Below, one piece after another: positions 1 to 8,638 of a DNA stretch of 48,886 bases; position 1 is the stretch's first letter; each line of letters starts with the position of its first letter. The DNA comes from an uncultured Lachnobacterium sp. Lineage in GTDB: Bacteria; Bacillota; Clostridia; Lachnospirales; Lachnospiraceae. Position numbers and translations under genes: made by a program. The stretch is from assembly GCA_900543445.1 (NCBI GenBank), contig UQRC01000018.1:1-48886 (forward strand), read 5' to 3'. Under the pieces are notes generated by a model. The model had not been told where the DNA came from. It ran no database searches and was given only the letters and a program-made list of their open reading frames with translations.

Positions 1-58
1 CGTAGAATATCTTATATCCGGTATCGTCCGTTTTAGGAATCAAATCTGAGCGCGGCAA
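1..58 (-). CDS. Possible 5' end of an unidentified gene running off the left edge
   Basis: Just after the TAG stop of the DUF1284 gene the same minus-strand frame stays open to the window edge. It reads as a protein-like stretch beginning LPRSDLIPKTDDTGYKIF. A TTG at 56-58 could start it, but the ribosome binding site is weak. Because the frame is continuous with the DUF1284 gene, it could also be a domain separated from that gene by an in-frame stop. Only about 19 codons are visible and no family is recognised. Confidence 0.25.
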   Translation of the reverse strand, partial: MPRSDLIPKTDDTGYKIFY

Positions 59-61
59 ACC

Positions 62-466
62 CTAATTTGCGAAATCTTCGTAGTCGCAGACCCCCTGCTT
101 ATACCAATTGCATTTTCTGCAGCTTTCTTCAAAAACTTCCCGTGTCAGATACTTGTGGGAATGCTTGAGCAGCTCACTATATGTATAGCACTCTCCTTCA
201 ACCAGATGCAGAGGTTCCAGCAGCTTCCGGTCCTTGATCACAACGTGATTATCACCATTGGTACACTGATCCTTACCGACACGGTTCGGACAGTTCGCAC
301 AGATGACATCGCCTCTGGCTACGAGTCTGACCTTCTGCTCAGGGTTTGCGCGAAGATCCGACACGATTGCTGTCATATTCGTGCAGAAATCTCCGCTGTA
401 ACCGAGTCCCCGATAAAGCTGCGTGCATAAGATGTGATGTACGCGGAATTCTTTTTCATTAGGCAT
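62..466 (-). CDS. DUF1284 family cysteine-rich protein
   Basis: About 134 residues. The N-terminal part carries a histidine/cysteine motif (RVHHILCTQLYRGLGYS) typical of DUF1284 proteins. It is followed by CxxC-type pairs (ICANCPNR, then a later Cys) and a C-terminal SCRKCNW...GVCDY cluster, so a metal or Fe-S site is plausible (inference). I chose the ATG at 464-466, which overlaps the end of bioY by a few bases; an in-frame TTG at 491-493 would lie deeper inside bioY. It is translationally coupled to bioY and probably shares its biotin-controlled promoter. Function is unknown. Confidence 0.75.
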   Translation of the reverse strand: MPNEKEFRVHHILCTQLYRGLGYSGDFCTNMTAIVSDLRANPEQKVRLVARGDVICANCPNRVGKDQCTNGDNHVVIKDRKLLEPLHLVEGECYTYSELLKHSHKYLTREVFEESCRKCNWYKQGVCDYEDFAN

Positions 467-1037
467 TTGCTTTGTTCTTATTCTCCCAATCAAAAATGCT
501 TGTTGACTTTAATGCCTGACGAATAGCAACTGCAACAATGTAAGCACCGATCACAGAAGCAATATCCTTAGCAAGGTATGGCACAGATCCTACGAGTGCT
601 GCGCTTCCCCATGTCATCTTGGCAACAAATTTCAGCTGAATAATTCCAAGGATATGGCAAGCAGCAAGTCCAAGTGCAGAAAATCCTACCAGCCATACAA
701 TTCCGGCAGCCCCTTTCTTCATATGTGTTCTTCCAACTCCGCATAAGAAAGTCATAAAAATGAATCCGAAAATATATCCTCCGGTTGCTCCGAATAAGAC
801 ACCAGGTCCTGCAGACATTCCTGCAAATACCGGGACACCGATCGTTCCAAGCAATACATAAAGGATCGTGGAAATAGTTCCGTATTTCTCACCAAGCACA
901 TAGCCGCTTAATGCAACTGCAGCGGTCTGTAATGTAAACGGTACACCCCAAGGTGTCGGAATCTGCATAATGGATAATACAGATGTTACTGCTGTAAGCA
1001 TAGCAATCATACAAATAGTTCTAACGTTAAATTTCAT
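459..1037 (-). CDS. bioY: BioY biotin transporter (ECF S-component)
   Basis: 192-residue, strongly hydrophobic protein with about six membrane segments. It has BioY signatures in the first half: a PTPWGVPFTLQT-like substrate-site segment near residues 27-38 and the glycine-rich GPGVLFGATGGYIFGF near residue 80. BioY binds biotin in the membrane and works alone or with the ECF energising module, which is not in this window. The start follows an AAGGAGG site three bases before the ATG. The upstream promoter overlaps a BirA-type inverted repeat, so expression should fall when biotin is plentiful. The next gene (DUF1284) overlaps its 3' end. Confidence 0.95.
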   Translation of the reverse strand: MKFNVRTICMIAMLTAVTSVLSIMQIPTPWGVPFTLQTAAVALSGYVLGEKYGTISTILYVLLGTIGVPVFAGMSAGPGVLFGATGGYIFGFIFMTFLCGVGRTHMKKGAAGIVWLVGFSALGLAACHILGIIQLKFVAKMTWGSAALVGSVPYLAKDIASVIGAYIVAVAIRQALKSTSIFDWENKNKANA

Positions 1038-1084
1038 AATGTCCTCCTTGGCATATCTTAAGTATGCGTTTTATTCCGAAGACT

Positions 1085-1138
1085 ATCTTATGACATATTG
1101 TTCTAATTGTCAACTATTTATACAAACTTGGTTAACAT
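1085..1138 (-). promoter_or_regulatory. bioY promoter with overlapping BirA-type operator
   Basis: On the minus strand a perfect -35 TTGACA (1108-1113) and a -10 TAAGAT (1085-1090) are separated by 17 bases, about 50 bases before bioY. Across the -35 lies an inverted repeat with arms TTGTCAAC (1107-1114) and GTTAACAT (1131-1138), 16 bases apart, one mismatch in the core arms. This matches the GTTAAC-type biotin repressor (BirA) operator of Firmicutes. Bound BirA-biotin would cover the -35. Confidence 0.8.
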
Positions 1139-1234
1139 TGTTCCAACCATACATATATTTCAATGCTTGCCGCCATCCGAATCATATTCATTACTGCAAA
1201 ATTCACGTTCATTATCAAAGCTGATTCTACAACA

Positions 1235-2245
1235 TTACGCATTTGTGAGTTTTACAAGTTCTGCAAGCACTTCCGTTGCCTTTCCTGAATCAATCGTCTG
1301 TGCAGCCAAGGTGATGCCACCCTGAATCGAATCTGCCTTTCCGCCGATATAGAGTGCTGCACCAGCGTTCAAAAGCACAATTTCACGCTTTTCGCCCTGT
1401 TCCTTGCCTGAGAGGATGTCTTTTGTGATCTGTGCATTCACAGTTCCGTCTCCTCCCTGCAGTTCTTCGATCTTGCAGCGGGATAAGCCGAACTGTTCCG
1501 GAAATACTTCATAAGTTGTTACCTTACCATCCTTGATTTCGGATACGGTGCTCGGTCCGGTCAATGTGAACTCATCCATATTATCACATCCGCTGACAAC
1601 AAAACCTCTCTCGACACCAAGATTCATCATGGTTCCTGCGATGACCGCTGTCAGTTTCGAAGAATAGACGCCAACGATCATTGCCTTCGCACGCGAAGGA
1701 TTGGAAAGCGGTCCTAAAATATTAAACACGGTACGGATTCCCATCTCTTTGCGGACTGGTCCGACATATTTCATTGCTGGATTAAAATGCGGAGCAAACA
1801 TAAAGCCGATGCCCGCTTCCTCAACACATTTCTCCACGATCTGTGGATCTGCGGAGATGTTAACGCCCAATGCCTCAAGCACATCACCCGCGCCGCTCTT
1901 GGAAGAGATGGAACGGTTTCCGTGTTTTGCGACCGGAACGCCAGCCGCAGCAACGACAAACGCTGAAGTCGTTGAAATATTAAAAGAATAGGTACAATCC
2001 CCGCCGGTTCCGACAAAATCTACATAATTATCAACCTTCGGAGCAATTGTCTGTGCCTTATCGCGCAGTACACTTGCAAGTCCAGTGATCTCATCCAGTG
2101 TCTCTCCCTTCATACGCAGTGCCGTCAGAAAACATGCAATCTGTGCGGGAGTCTCCTGACCGGTTAAGATCAGTTCCTGTGCATGCATTGCCTCCTCTTT
2201 CGTCAGGTTGTTTCCATCTACTAATTTGCTGAGAATTTCTTTCAT
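1235..2245 (-). CDS. trpD: Anthranilate phosphoribosyltransferase
   Basis: 336 residues. TrpD transfers phosphoribosyl from PRPP to anthranilate, the second step of tryptophan synthesis. The PRPP/Mg motif GTGGD is at residues 79-83 and HGNRSISSKSGAGDVLE starts at 108, both in expected positions. I chose the ATG at 2243-2245 because GGAGGT lies seven bases before it; the 38 extra upstream codons are not TrpD-like. It is the last gene of the trp run, after trpA, instead of sitting near trpE/G. Substrate supply is in doubt because trpE is missing here. Confidence 0.95.
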   Translation of the reverse strand: MKEILSKLVDGNNLTKEEAMHAQELILTGQETPAQIACFLTALRMKGETLDEITGLASVLRDKAQTIAPKVDNYVDFVGTGGDCTYSFNISTTSAFVVAAAGVPVAKHGNRSISSKSGAGDVLEALGVNISADPQIVEKCVEEAGIGFMFAPHFNPAMKYVGPVRKEMGIRTVFNILGPLSNPSRAKAMIVGVYSSKLTAVIAGTMMNLGVERGFVVSGCDNMDEFTLTGPSTVSEIKDGKVTTYEVFPEQFGLSRCKIEELQGGDGTVNAQITKDILSGKEQGEKREIVLLNAGAALYIGGKADSIQGGITLAAQTIDSGKATEVLAELVKLTNA

Positions 2246-2380
2246 GATTGTGACCTCCATTTTATCGCATACTATTTGTTTACCATTTTGAGTAACTGTT
2301 CCCCAAAACCACCACACAAATTCGCGTTTTCCCACCGCTACGCTGCTAATTCTGCTCATATATGGATTGATACCTTATAA

Positions 2381-3175
2381 CTACAACTCGTTTAGTTCCT
2401 GCTTAAATGTGCTGCAATATTCTGCCGCTTTCTCCGGATCAAAATCCGATTCACGCATCAGATTAATAAAATGGGATCCGACAATCGCTCCGTCGATAAT
2501 GTCCTTCATCGGGCATACATCTTCCGCGGTGCGAATGCCAAATCCCATCATAACCGGGATCTTTGACACCGCCTTCACATTGCTCAGATACCTGATGACT
2601 TTCCGATGAAAGGTTGCTGCCTGACCGGTAACACCCATCGATGATACGCAGTAGACAAAGCCTCTTGCATGCTCAAGGATTGTCTTCGCACGTGCACCAG
2701 ATACCGGAGAGACAAGCTGGATCAGAATCGTCTCATCCGCGCCATTCAATGCATTCTGCAACTCTTCCTGCTCCTCAAACGGAAGATCCGGAATGATCAG
2801 TCCATCCACTCCACTCTCATGACATTTCTTAACAAATTCCTCAACTCCATAGTGAAGCACGGTATTGTAATACATCATAAATACGATTGGTATCTCTACC
2901 TTCTCCGCACGAAGCTCCTGCATACATGTAAAGGTTTTCTCCAGATTTGCACCACCCAGGATAGCGTCATAGGAAGCCGCCTGGATCACCGGACCGTCTG
3001 CTACCGGATCGGAAAACGGGATTCCAAGCTCAATAATGTCAGTCCCTGCCTTCTCCTGCGCCTTAATGATCTCCTTTGTCTTATCATAATTCGGAAGACC
3101 TGCCGTAATATAAGTGATAAAAGCTTTCTCATTCTTTTCTTTTAAAGCAGCTAATGCCTGTTCGATTCGATTCAT
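2381..3175 (-). CDS. trpA: Tryptophan synthase alpha chain
   Basis: 264 residues, the usual length. TrpA cleaves indole-3-glycerol phosphate to indole, which is channelled to TrpB. The catalytic acids fall at Glu49 (in DIIELGIPFSDP) and Asp60 (in PVADGP), the same numbering as the enterobacterial enzyme. AAAAGGAG precedes the ATG by about 11 bases. A 95-base gap with a hairpin (3208-3240) separates it from trpB upstream; about 135 bases with no recognisable element separate it from trpD. Confidence 0.96.
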   Translation of the reverse strand: MNRIEQALAALKEKNEKAFITYITAGLPNYDKTKEIIKAQEKAGTDIIELGIPFSDPVADGPVIQAASYDAILGGANLEKTFTCMQELRAEKVEIPIVFMMYYNTVLHYGVEEFVKKCHESGVDGLIIPDLPFEEQEELQNALNGADETILIQLVSPVSGARAKTILEHARGFVYCVSSMGVTGQAATFHRKVIRYLSNVKAVSKIPVMMGFGIRTAEDVCPMKDIIDGAIVGSHFINLMRESDFDPEKAAEYCSTFKQELNEL

Positions 3176-3207
3176 ACTCTATGTTCTCCTTTTCCAGATT
3201 CATAAGA

Positions 3208-3240
3208 CGAATCTCCGATCATCTCCCGATCTTAGATTCG
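3208..3240 (-). other. Intergenic hairpin between trpB and trpA
   Basis: Arms CGAATCT and AGATTCG pair perfectly, with a nested GATC/GATC pair inside. No U-run follows, so it is not a clear terminator. It could stabilise or mark a processing point in the trp mRNA. Confidence 0.5.
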
Positions 3241-3269
3241 TTTTCACAACTTTTTGCAATCTTTTCACA

Positions 3270-4457
3270 CTAGTTCAGATATCCCTCACCGGCGAGATAA
3301 CTTGCGATCGTGTTTACATCCTTGTCTCCGCGGCCGGACAGACAGACGATCATACTTTGCTCCATGGTCATTTCTTTTGCTTTCTTAAACGCGTAAGCAA
3401 CCGCATGTGCACTCTCGATTGCCGGAATAATTCCCTCTAATTTACACAACTCCATCAAAGCGTCCATCGCTTCCACATCTGTGATTGCCACATACTGTGC
3501 GCGTCCGCTGTCACGCAGGTAAGCATGCTCCGGTCCGACGCCCGGATAGTCAAGTCCTGCCGAGATAGAATGTGCCAACTGGATATTTCCGTCTGTATCC
3601 TGTAACAGATACGACTTCATACCATGTAATACGCCAGGCTCACCGAGCGCCATCGCACTGGCATGTTTTCCGGTTTCGATTCCAAGTCCTGCGGCCTCAA
3701 CACCGATCAGTTCCACATCCTTCTCATCAATGAAATCGGCAAACATTCCGATGGAATTGGAACCGCCACCGACACATGCCATAACGACATCCGGGTTTCT
3801 TCCTTCCACTTCCATATGCTGGCGCTTTGCCTCGCGGCTGATCACGCTTTGGAACTTCTTGACCATCTTCGGATACGGATATGGTCCAACTGCTGAGCCG
3901 ATGACATAGAAAGTGTCCTCCGCTGTCTTCGCCCATGTACGGATTGCCTCATTTGTCGCATCCTTTAAAGTATTGCTTCCGGATTCCACCGATACAACCT
4001 TTGCTCCTAGCATCTCCATACGCATCACATTGAGCTTCTGTCGCTCAATGTCTTCCTTGCCCATGTAAACCGTGCATTCCATGTCAAAAAGCGCTGCACC
4101 GGTTGCTGTCGCTACGCCATGCTGACCCGCACCGGTCTCTGCGATCACCTTCGTCTTGCCCATTCGCCTTGCAAGTAAGATCTGACCGATGACATTGTTG
4201 ATCTTGTGTGCTCCGGTGTGATTTAAATCCTCTCGCTTGAGATAGATCTTCGTTCCGTACTTTGCAGACAATCGCTTTGCATAGTATAACGGTGTCTCTC
4301 TTCCAACGTACTGTCTCAGATAATAATGATACTGCTCCATAAACTTTGGATCATGGATTGCCTCCTCAAACGCCGCATCCAGTTCCTCCAATGTGTTCAT
4401 CAGTGACTCTGCCACATACTGGCCGCCAAACTGTCCGTAATATGCTTTCTTATTCAT
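3270..4457 (-). CDS. trpB: Tryptophan synthase beta chain
   Basis: 395 residues. TrpB condenses indole with serine using pyridoxal phosphate. The PLP lysine is Lys85 in HTGAHKINN, and a glycine-rich phosphate loop (GGGSNSIG) lies near residue 235. [10 protein letters not shown] and the N-terminal [10 protein letters not shown] are classic TrpB1 features. The start overlaps the trpF stop by a few bases, indicating translational coupling. Confidence 0.97.
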   Translation of the reverse strand: MNKKAYYGQFGGQYVAESLMNTLEELDAAFEEAIHDPKFMEQYHYYLRQYVGRETPLYYAKRLSAKYGTKIYLKREDLNHTGAHKINNVIGQILLARRMGKTKVIAETGAGQHGVATATGAALFDMECTVYMGKEDIERQKLNVMRMEMLGAKVVSVESGSNTLKDATNEAIRTWAKTAEDTFYVIGSAVGPYPYPKMVKKFQSVISREAKRQHMEVEGRNPDVVMACVGGGSNSIGMFADFIDEKDVELIGVEAAGLGIETGKHASAMALGEPGVLHGMKSYLLQDTDGNIQLAHSISAGLDYPGVGPEHAYLRDSGRAQYVAITDVEAMDALMELCKLEGIIPAIESAHAVAYAFKKAKEMTMEQSMIVCLSGRGDKDVNTIASYLAGEGYLN

Positions 4458-5088
4458 AGTCTCTCACCTTTCTTATAAATCCATTGATTTTATCCTGATC
4501 CTTACCGTCCATTCCTTCCACTCCGGAACTGACATCTACGATATCCGGTTGGAACCGTCTGATTCCTTCCGTCACATTTTCTTCATTTAATCCGCCCGCC
4601 AGAACAAATTTGCGTCCCGCAAAAAACGCCCGGTCACGGATGCCCTCACTTTGCTGCCAGTCAAACGTCTTTCCGCTTCCGTAATCGGCACCATCCACCA
4701 CAATGGCTTCGATCTTATCGAAAAGTACATCCGGAAGTTCCTCCAGAAACTTTATCTTTTCTGTCAACTGCACTTCGTCTGCGATATTGACTGCAAACCA
4801 GACAGGAATATGCACATGTTCCAATATCTCCTGGTCAATCAACTGATGTACCTGCAAAATATCAAATCCGGCATCTTCGATTTGCTCTACAAGTCTGCGA
4901 TCCGGTGCCACCGTAACTGCCACCCTTTTGATTGGCGGATGCAATTCTGCTTGTATTGCAAGCGCTTCGTCCACCGTTACATTCCGTTTGCTTTTTGCGA
5001 AGAAAACAAATCCGGCATAATCTGCGCCTGCTTCGTTTAAATATCTGACCTCTTGCGGCTTTGTGATCCCACAGATTTTAATTTTCAT
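4450..5088 (-). CDS. trpF: Phosphoribosylanthranilate isomerase
   Basis: 212 residues. TrpF catalyses the Amadori rearrangement of phosphoribosylanthranilate. The catalytic cysteine is in KICGIT at the very N-terminus, and the C-terminal VDVSSGVEG is the phosphate-binding loop. I chose the ATG at 5086-5088 because it gives the family N-terminus (MKIKICGIT) and overlaps the trpC stop as ATGA. A longer reading of the frame lies inside trpC and is not TrpF-like. Confidence 0.95.
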   Translation of the reverse strand: MKIKICGITKPQEVRYLNEAGADYAGFVFFAKSKRNVTVDEALAIQAELHPPIKRVAVTVAPDRRLVEQIEDAGFDILQVHQLIDQEILEHVHIPVWFAVNIADEVQLTEKIKFLEELPDVLFDKIEAIVVDGADYGSGKTFDWQQSEGIRDRAFFAGRKFVLAGGLNEENVTEGIRRFQPDIVDVSSGVEGMDGKDQDKINGFIRKVRDYE

Positions 5089-5861
5089 ACGCCTTTCCAC
5101 CTTGTTGCAAGTTCTTTCGGATTCTCCGCTTCCATAAAGGCACGCCCGATCAGAAATGCATCTGTATGACACGCTTTTAAAAACTCCACATCTTCATCGT
5201 TCATGATGCCACTCTCTGCCACAAACACTTTATCTTCCGGTACATACGGACGTAAACGTCTAGTCGTCTCAAGTGTGATCGTAAAGTCTTTCAGATTCCG
5301 GTTGTTGACACCAATGATTCTTGGATTAATTTTCATCGCCCGCTCAATCTCTTCCTCATCATGGGTCTCAACAAGTACGCCAAGTTCCAGTTCTCTGGCA
5401 AGCTGATAGAAATCATGCATCTGTACATCATCAAGGATTGCCGTAATGAGTAACACCGCATCGGCACCGATCGCCTTCGCCTCATAGAACTGATATTCCT
5501 CGATCATAAAATCTTTGCGCAGAATCGGAAGATCGGATTTGCTTCGGATCTGTTTTAAATACGATGCATTGCCGTGAAAATAATCCTCCTCGGTCAGGCA
5601 CGAGATTGCATCAACCGATGCATTGTACTCCTCGATGCGTTCCATCAGATTCATCTTGCTCGTGATGTTTCCAAGACTCGGAGAAGCCTTCTTGAATTCT
5701 CCGATGATCGAGATACCCGGCTTCTTTAAATTCCGGTAAAAGCAATCCGCATTCCTCGTCTTTGTCTCCTCTGCAAGTCTTCGCATTGTTATCCCGTCAA
5801 TTCGTTTCTTATGTTCCGGAAGCCGTACCCTCTTGGCTTCTACAATTTCATCCAATATCAT
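5085..5861 (-). CDS. trpC: Indole-3-glycerol phosphate synthase
   Basis: 258 residues, a (beta/alpha)8 enzyme that closes the indole ring. Key segments are EFKKASPSLG (catalytic Lys), ILRKDF and VAESGI (catalytic Glu). The ATG at 5859-5861 is preceded by AGGAGG at six bases; seven further in-frame codons upstream span that RBS and are rejected. It follows the truncated trpG, with a copy of the dispersed two-hairpin element (5880-5945) between them. Confidence 0.96.
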   Translation of the reverse strand: MILDEIVEAKRVRLPEHKKRIDGITMRRLAEETKTRNADCFYRNLKKPGISIIGEFKKASPSLGNITSKMNLMERIEEYNASVDAISCLTEEDYFHGNASYLKQIRSKSDLPILRKDFMIEEYQFYEAKAIGADAVLLITAILDDVQMHDFYQLARELELGVLVETHDEEEIERAMKINPRIIGVNNRNLKDFTITLETTRRLRPYVPEDKVFVAESGIMNDEDVEFLKACHTDAFLIGRAFMEAENPKELATRWKGV

Positions 5862-5879
5862 TGCTTTCCTCCTATTGAA

Positions 5880-5945
5880 CATCCACCCGTTTAAAATTGT
5901 TTTCGCAAGGATGGACGCTACATGTCAGGTTTTCTCGAAAACCTG
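5880..5945 (-). repeat. Dispersed two-hairpin element, copy B
   Basis: Read on the minus strand: a hairpin with 9-bp stem (CAGGTTTTC/GAAAACCTG, 5926-5945), the core CATGTAGCGTCC, then a second arm pair (CATCC/GGATG) enclosing TTGCG. The core and layout match the element at 8639-8706, while the stems differ in sequence but still pair. It lies in the trpG-trpC gap. Confidence 0.6.
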
Positions 5946-5952
5946 GCACATT

Positions 5953-6381
5953 TTACATCGTTCCGTTTACAAAATTCTCAATAATCCGCTTTCCGTGCTC
6001 CGTATAGATGGATTCCGGATGAAACTGTAGTCCGACAACCGGATATTCCTTATGCCGGATTGCCATAATCTCACTATCCCTGGTCCGTGCAAGTACCTTT
6101 AAGCATTCCGGAAGATCCTCCTGCCGTACCGCAAGGGAATGATAACGTGCCACCTTGATTGGAGAATCAATTCCGGTAAAAATACTTGTTCCGTCATGTT
6201 CAATCACAGACTGTTTTCCATGGAACAATGCCTTCGCATATGAGACCGTTCCGCCAAGTGCTTCACCGATGCATTGATGTCCGAGGCAGATACCAAGGAT
6301 GGGTTTCACTCCGGTAAAGTTCTTAACTACATCCATACAGATGCCGGCCGTTTTCTTGTATACCCTTAATCTTCTCTTCAT
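5953..6381 (-). CDS. trpG: Anthranilate synthase glutamine amidotransferase (TrpG/PabA), N-terminally truncated remnant
   Basis: 142 residues; full-length TrpG is about 190. Residues from about 10 align with TrpG: the nucleophile elbow ICLGHQ and the His-Glu motif LQFHPES are present. The first ~50 residues of the family (first strands and the SPGPG oxyanion segment) are missing and replaced by MKRRLRVYK. A very good RBS (GGAGGT, seven bases before the ATG) precedes it directly after the T-box, so a deletion probably removed trpE and the start of trpG. The frame is open, but the product is unlikely to be a working amidotransferase. It may be read mainly to keep trpC translation coupled. Confidence 0.75.
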   Translation of the reverse strand: MKRRLRVYKKTAGICMDVVKNFTGVKPILGICLGHQCIGEALGGTVSYAKALFHGKQSVIEHDGTSIFTGIDSPIKVARYHSLAVRQEDLPECLKVLARTRDSEIMAIRHKEYPVVGLQFHPESIYTEHGKRIIENFVNGTM

Positions 6382-6451
6382 GTTTCCTACCTCCTTGCAG
6401 TTTTTATATTCTCAATTGCTTTCTTTCATGAACTCTGGCTCGTTGCTCACA

Positions 6452-6496
6452 TAAAAAAAGTCCCTGGCATAACCGCTTTACGGTTATGCCAGGGAC
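6452..6496 (-). terminator. T-box regulated intrinsic terminator
   Basis: A perfect 16-bp stem (GTCCCTGGCATAACCG and its complement) with a 5-base loop occupies 6460-6496 and is followed by seven U residues. The 5' half contains the GTCCC that pairs with the T-box side in the antiterminator. Confidence 0.92.
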
Positions 6497-6558
6497 GAAT
6501 GATCATGGTGCCACCCTTGTTTGCTGCTCCTTGATTTATATCGATGTTACCATCTAAT

Positions 6559-6594
6559 AAAAAAGGCAGATATTCCGAATTAGAAATATCTGCC
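6559..6594 (-). terminator. Second terminator-like hairpin inside the T-box leader (Stem III position)
   Basis: A 12-bp stem (GGCAGATATTTC with GGAATATCTGCC, one G-U) followed by six U residues lies between Stem I and the T-box motif. It is in the Stem III position, but by form it is a complete intrinsic terminator. Confidence 0.55.
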
Positions 6595-6837
6595 ACCAAT
6601 TACGCAACCTCTGGGATACGAAGACTCTAAATAATAAATCTTTTATATCCTCACCCCTGTAACGTGGGGAAACGGCTCAGCTACTAGCGAATTGCTTCAC
6701 ATTCACCTCACTTCTCACGAACCCATTCCAAGACAAACTATCCTATCAGCTTCCACCACCGCTGACTCTCTGTGAAGAATCATTTGTTGTACTTACTTTC
6801 GCTCAACGAATTCACTTCATTCAATTAACTTGTTAGT

Positions 6838-6866
6838 ATAATATCTCAACGAAGTATCATTGTCAA
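6838..6866 (-). promoter_or_regulatory. trp operon promoter
   Basis: -35 TTGACA (6861-6866) and -10 TATTAT (6838-6843) with a 17-base spacer, just after the proS stop and just before the T-box RNA. This is close to the sigma-A consensus. Confidence 0.88.
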
Positions 6867-6875
6867 CTACTTTTT

Positions 6876-8615
6876 TTAATAAGCCTCTACCTTCGACTCA
6901 ATCTCTGCAAACAGCTTTGCCTTAAGATCCTTCACATATGCAGGCGCATCTGCTACCGGAATCTTCTCCTGTACAGCCTTATCTCTTGTTGTGATTTCAA
7001 CGACACCTTCCTTTAAGTTACGTGGGCTGACAACCACACGGATCGGAGCACCAATTAAATCCGCATCGGAGAACATTGCACCCGGACGGATATCCCGGTC
7101 ATCGTAAAGAACCTCAACATCATCCTTCTGCAGATCCTGATACAGCTTGTCTGCTACCGACTTTGTCTCCTCATCATCGACACGCAGGCAGCATACTTCC
7201 ACCTCCCAAGGAGCAATCGAAATCGGCCAGATCGGACCATACTCATCGTGGTGTGCCTCACAGATTGAAGCAGCCATACGTCCGACACCGATACCGTAGC
7301 AGCCCATGATCGGAGTCTGGAGTTCTCCATTCTCATCGGTGTACTGCATATGCATTGCCTTCGTATACTTGGTTCCGAGCTGGAAGATGTTACCAACCTC
7401 GATACCTCTCTTAATTGTGATGGTAGGCTTTCCACAGCACGGGCATACGCCGCCTTCCTTCACCTTTGCAATATCCACATAATTGACTTCACCAAGATCA
7501 CGTTCTAAGTTCAGTCCTGTATAATGATAGCCCTCCTTGTTTGCTCCGGCTACCATGGAATCAATGCCTTTTAAGGATACATCACAGAATACGGTTACCT
7601 TGTCTGAAATCTGGTAAGGTCCGATGTAACCGGCAACGAGCGGTGAATCCTCGGTAATCTCTGCCGGGTGAATGTCCTCTCCGACCAGATTGCGAAGCTT
7701 TGTCTCATTGATCTCATAATCGCCACGAACAAATCCGACTACGAACGTATCATCTGCATTTCTCTGGTATACGACTGCCTTGCAGGAAGACTTTACATCA
7801 CTCTTTAAGAAGTTGCATACATCCTCGATTGTCTTGCAGTCCGGTGTCTCGATGCACTGTAACTCCTCAAGCTTACCAGTGCTCTCATTGGCGACTTTAT
7901 TCTCAGCAGCTTCCATATTGGCTCTGTAATCACACTCGGTACATAAAACGATCGAATCCTCTCCAACCGGAGTCAAAAGCATATACTCATGGGATACATT
8001 TCCACCCATCATACCGGAATCCGACTTAACAGTGACAACCTCCGGAATACCTGCCTTCTGGAAAATGCGATTGTATGCATGATAACATACATCATAGTAC
8101 TTCTCGAGATCTTCCTGAGACGTATGGAACGAATAAGCATCCTTCATTGTAAACTCACGCACACGGATCATTCCGGCTCTTGGTCTTGCCTCATCACGGA
8201 ATTTTCTCTGAATCTGATAGATCATAAAAGGATACTTATTGTAAGACTGTGCATACTCACGCACCAGCTGTACCGCAGCCTCCTCATGCGTCATTCCAAG
8301 AACCAGCTTGGAGTCATTTCTGTCTCTCAAACGGACAAGCTCACTTCCGACGCTCTCATAACGACCGGACTCTTCCCACAGATCAGCTGGCATAACAACC
8401 GGAAAAAGTACTTCCTGACCGTCAATGCGATCCATCTCCTTACGGATGATATTCTCAATCTTTGCAGTAATTCTCTTCAGTGTCGGAAACTCGGAATAGA
8501 TTCCGTTACCGACATACTTCATATAACCTCCACGAACCATCAGTGCATGACTGTCGATCACACAATCTGCTGGTGTCTCCTTAAATCTCTGTCCAACTAA
8601 TTTTGATACTTTCAT
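6876..8615 (-). CDS. proS: Prolyl-tRNA synthetase, bacterial type with editing domain
   Basis: 579 residues, the length expected for the bacterial-type ProRS. Class II motif 1/2 elements (RDEARPRAGMIRVREFTMKD) lie near residue 140. The INS editing insertion begins around LCTECDYRANMEAAE (~225) and runs to about 380, motif 3 is GCYGIGVGRMAAS, and a C-terminal anticodon-binding domain follows. The start follows AGAAAGGAAA. No terminator is visible between its stop and the trp promoter ten bases on, so some read-through into the T-box is likely. Confidence 0.97.
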   Translation of the reverse strand: MKVSKLVGQRFKETPADCVIDSHALMVRGGYMKYVGNGIYSEFPTLKRITAKIENIIRKEMDRIDGQEVLFPVVMPADLWEESGRYESVGSELVRLRDRNDSKLVLGMTHEEAAVQLVREYAQSYNKYPFMIYQIQRKFRDEARPRAGMIRVREFTMKDAYSFHTSQEDLEKYYDVCYHAYNRIFQKAGIPEVVTVKSDSGMMGGNVSHEYMLLTPVGEDSIVLCTECDYRANMEAAENKVANESTGKLEELQCIETPDCKTIEDVCNFLKSDVKSSCKAVVYQRNADDTFVVGFVRGDYEINETKLRNLVGEDIHPAEITEDSPLVAGYIGPYQISDKVTVFCDVSLKGIDSMVAGANKEGYHYTGLNLERDLGEVNYVDIAKVKEGGVCPCCGKPTITIKRGIEVGNIFQLGTKYTKAMHMQYTDENGELQTPIMGCYGIGVGRMAASICEAHHDEYGPIWPISIAPWEVEVCCLRVDDEETKSVADKLYQDLQKDDVEVLYDDRDIRPGAMFSDADLIGAPIRVVVSPRNLKEGVVEITTRDKAVQEKIPVADAPAYVKDLKAKLFAEIESKVEAY

Positions 8616-8638
8616 CTCATTTTTCCTTTCTTAAATGT

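Larger units (their letters stand above)
6452..6837 (-). promoter_or_regulatory. T-box leader of the trp operon (tryptophan-responsive)
   Basis: The leader contains a Stem I region with AGAGAG and the GGTGGTGGAAGC bulge sequence. A specifier segment GGAATGGGTTC has the likely Trp codon TGG at 6723-6725. The T-box motif AAGGGTGGCACC is at 6507-6518, and a terminator follows. The variable base after TGG in the T-box is C, complementary to the G discriminator of bacterial tRNA-Trp. Uncharged tRNA-Trp should stabilise the antiterminator and switch on the trp genes. Confidence 0.88.

Noticed and set aside
1139..1234. Terminator after trpD
   Set aside because: No stem followed by a U-run is visible between the trpD stop and the bioY promoter.
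6452..6837. T-box assigned to proS
   Set aside because: proS lies upstream on the same strand and ends before the leader begins. The T-box base after TGG (C) fits tRNA-Trp rather than tRNA-Pro, and trp genes follow.
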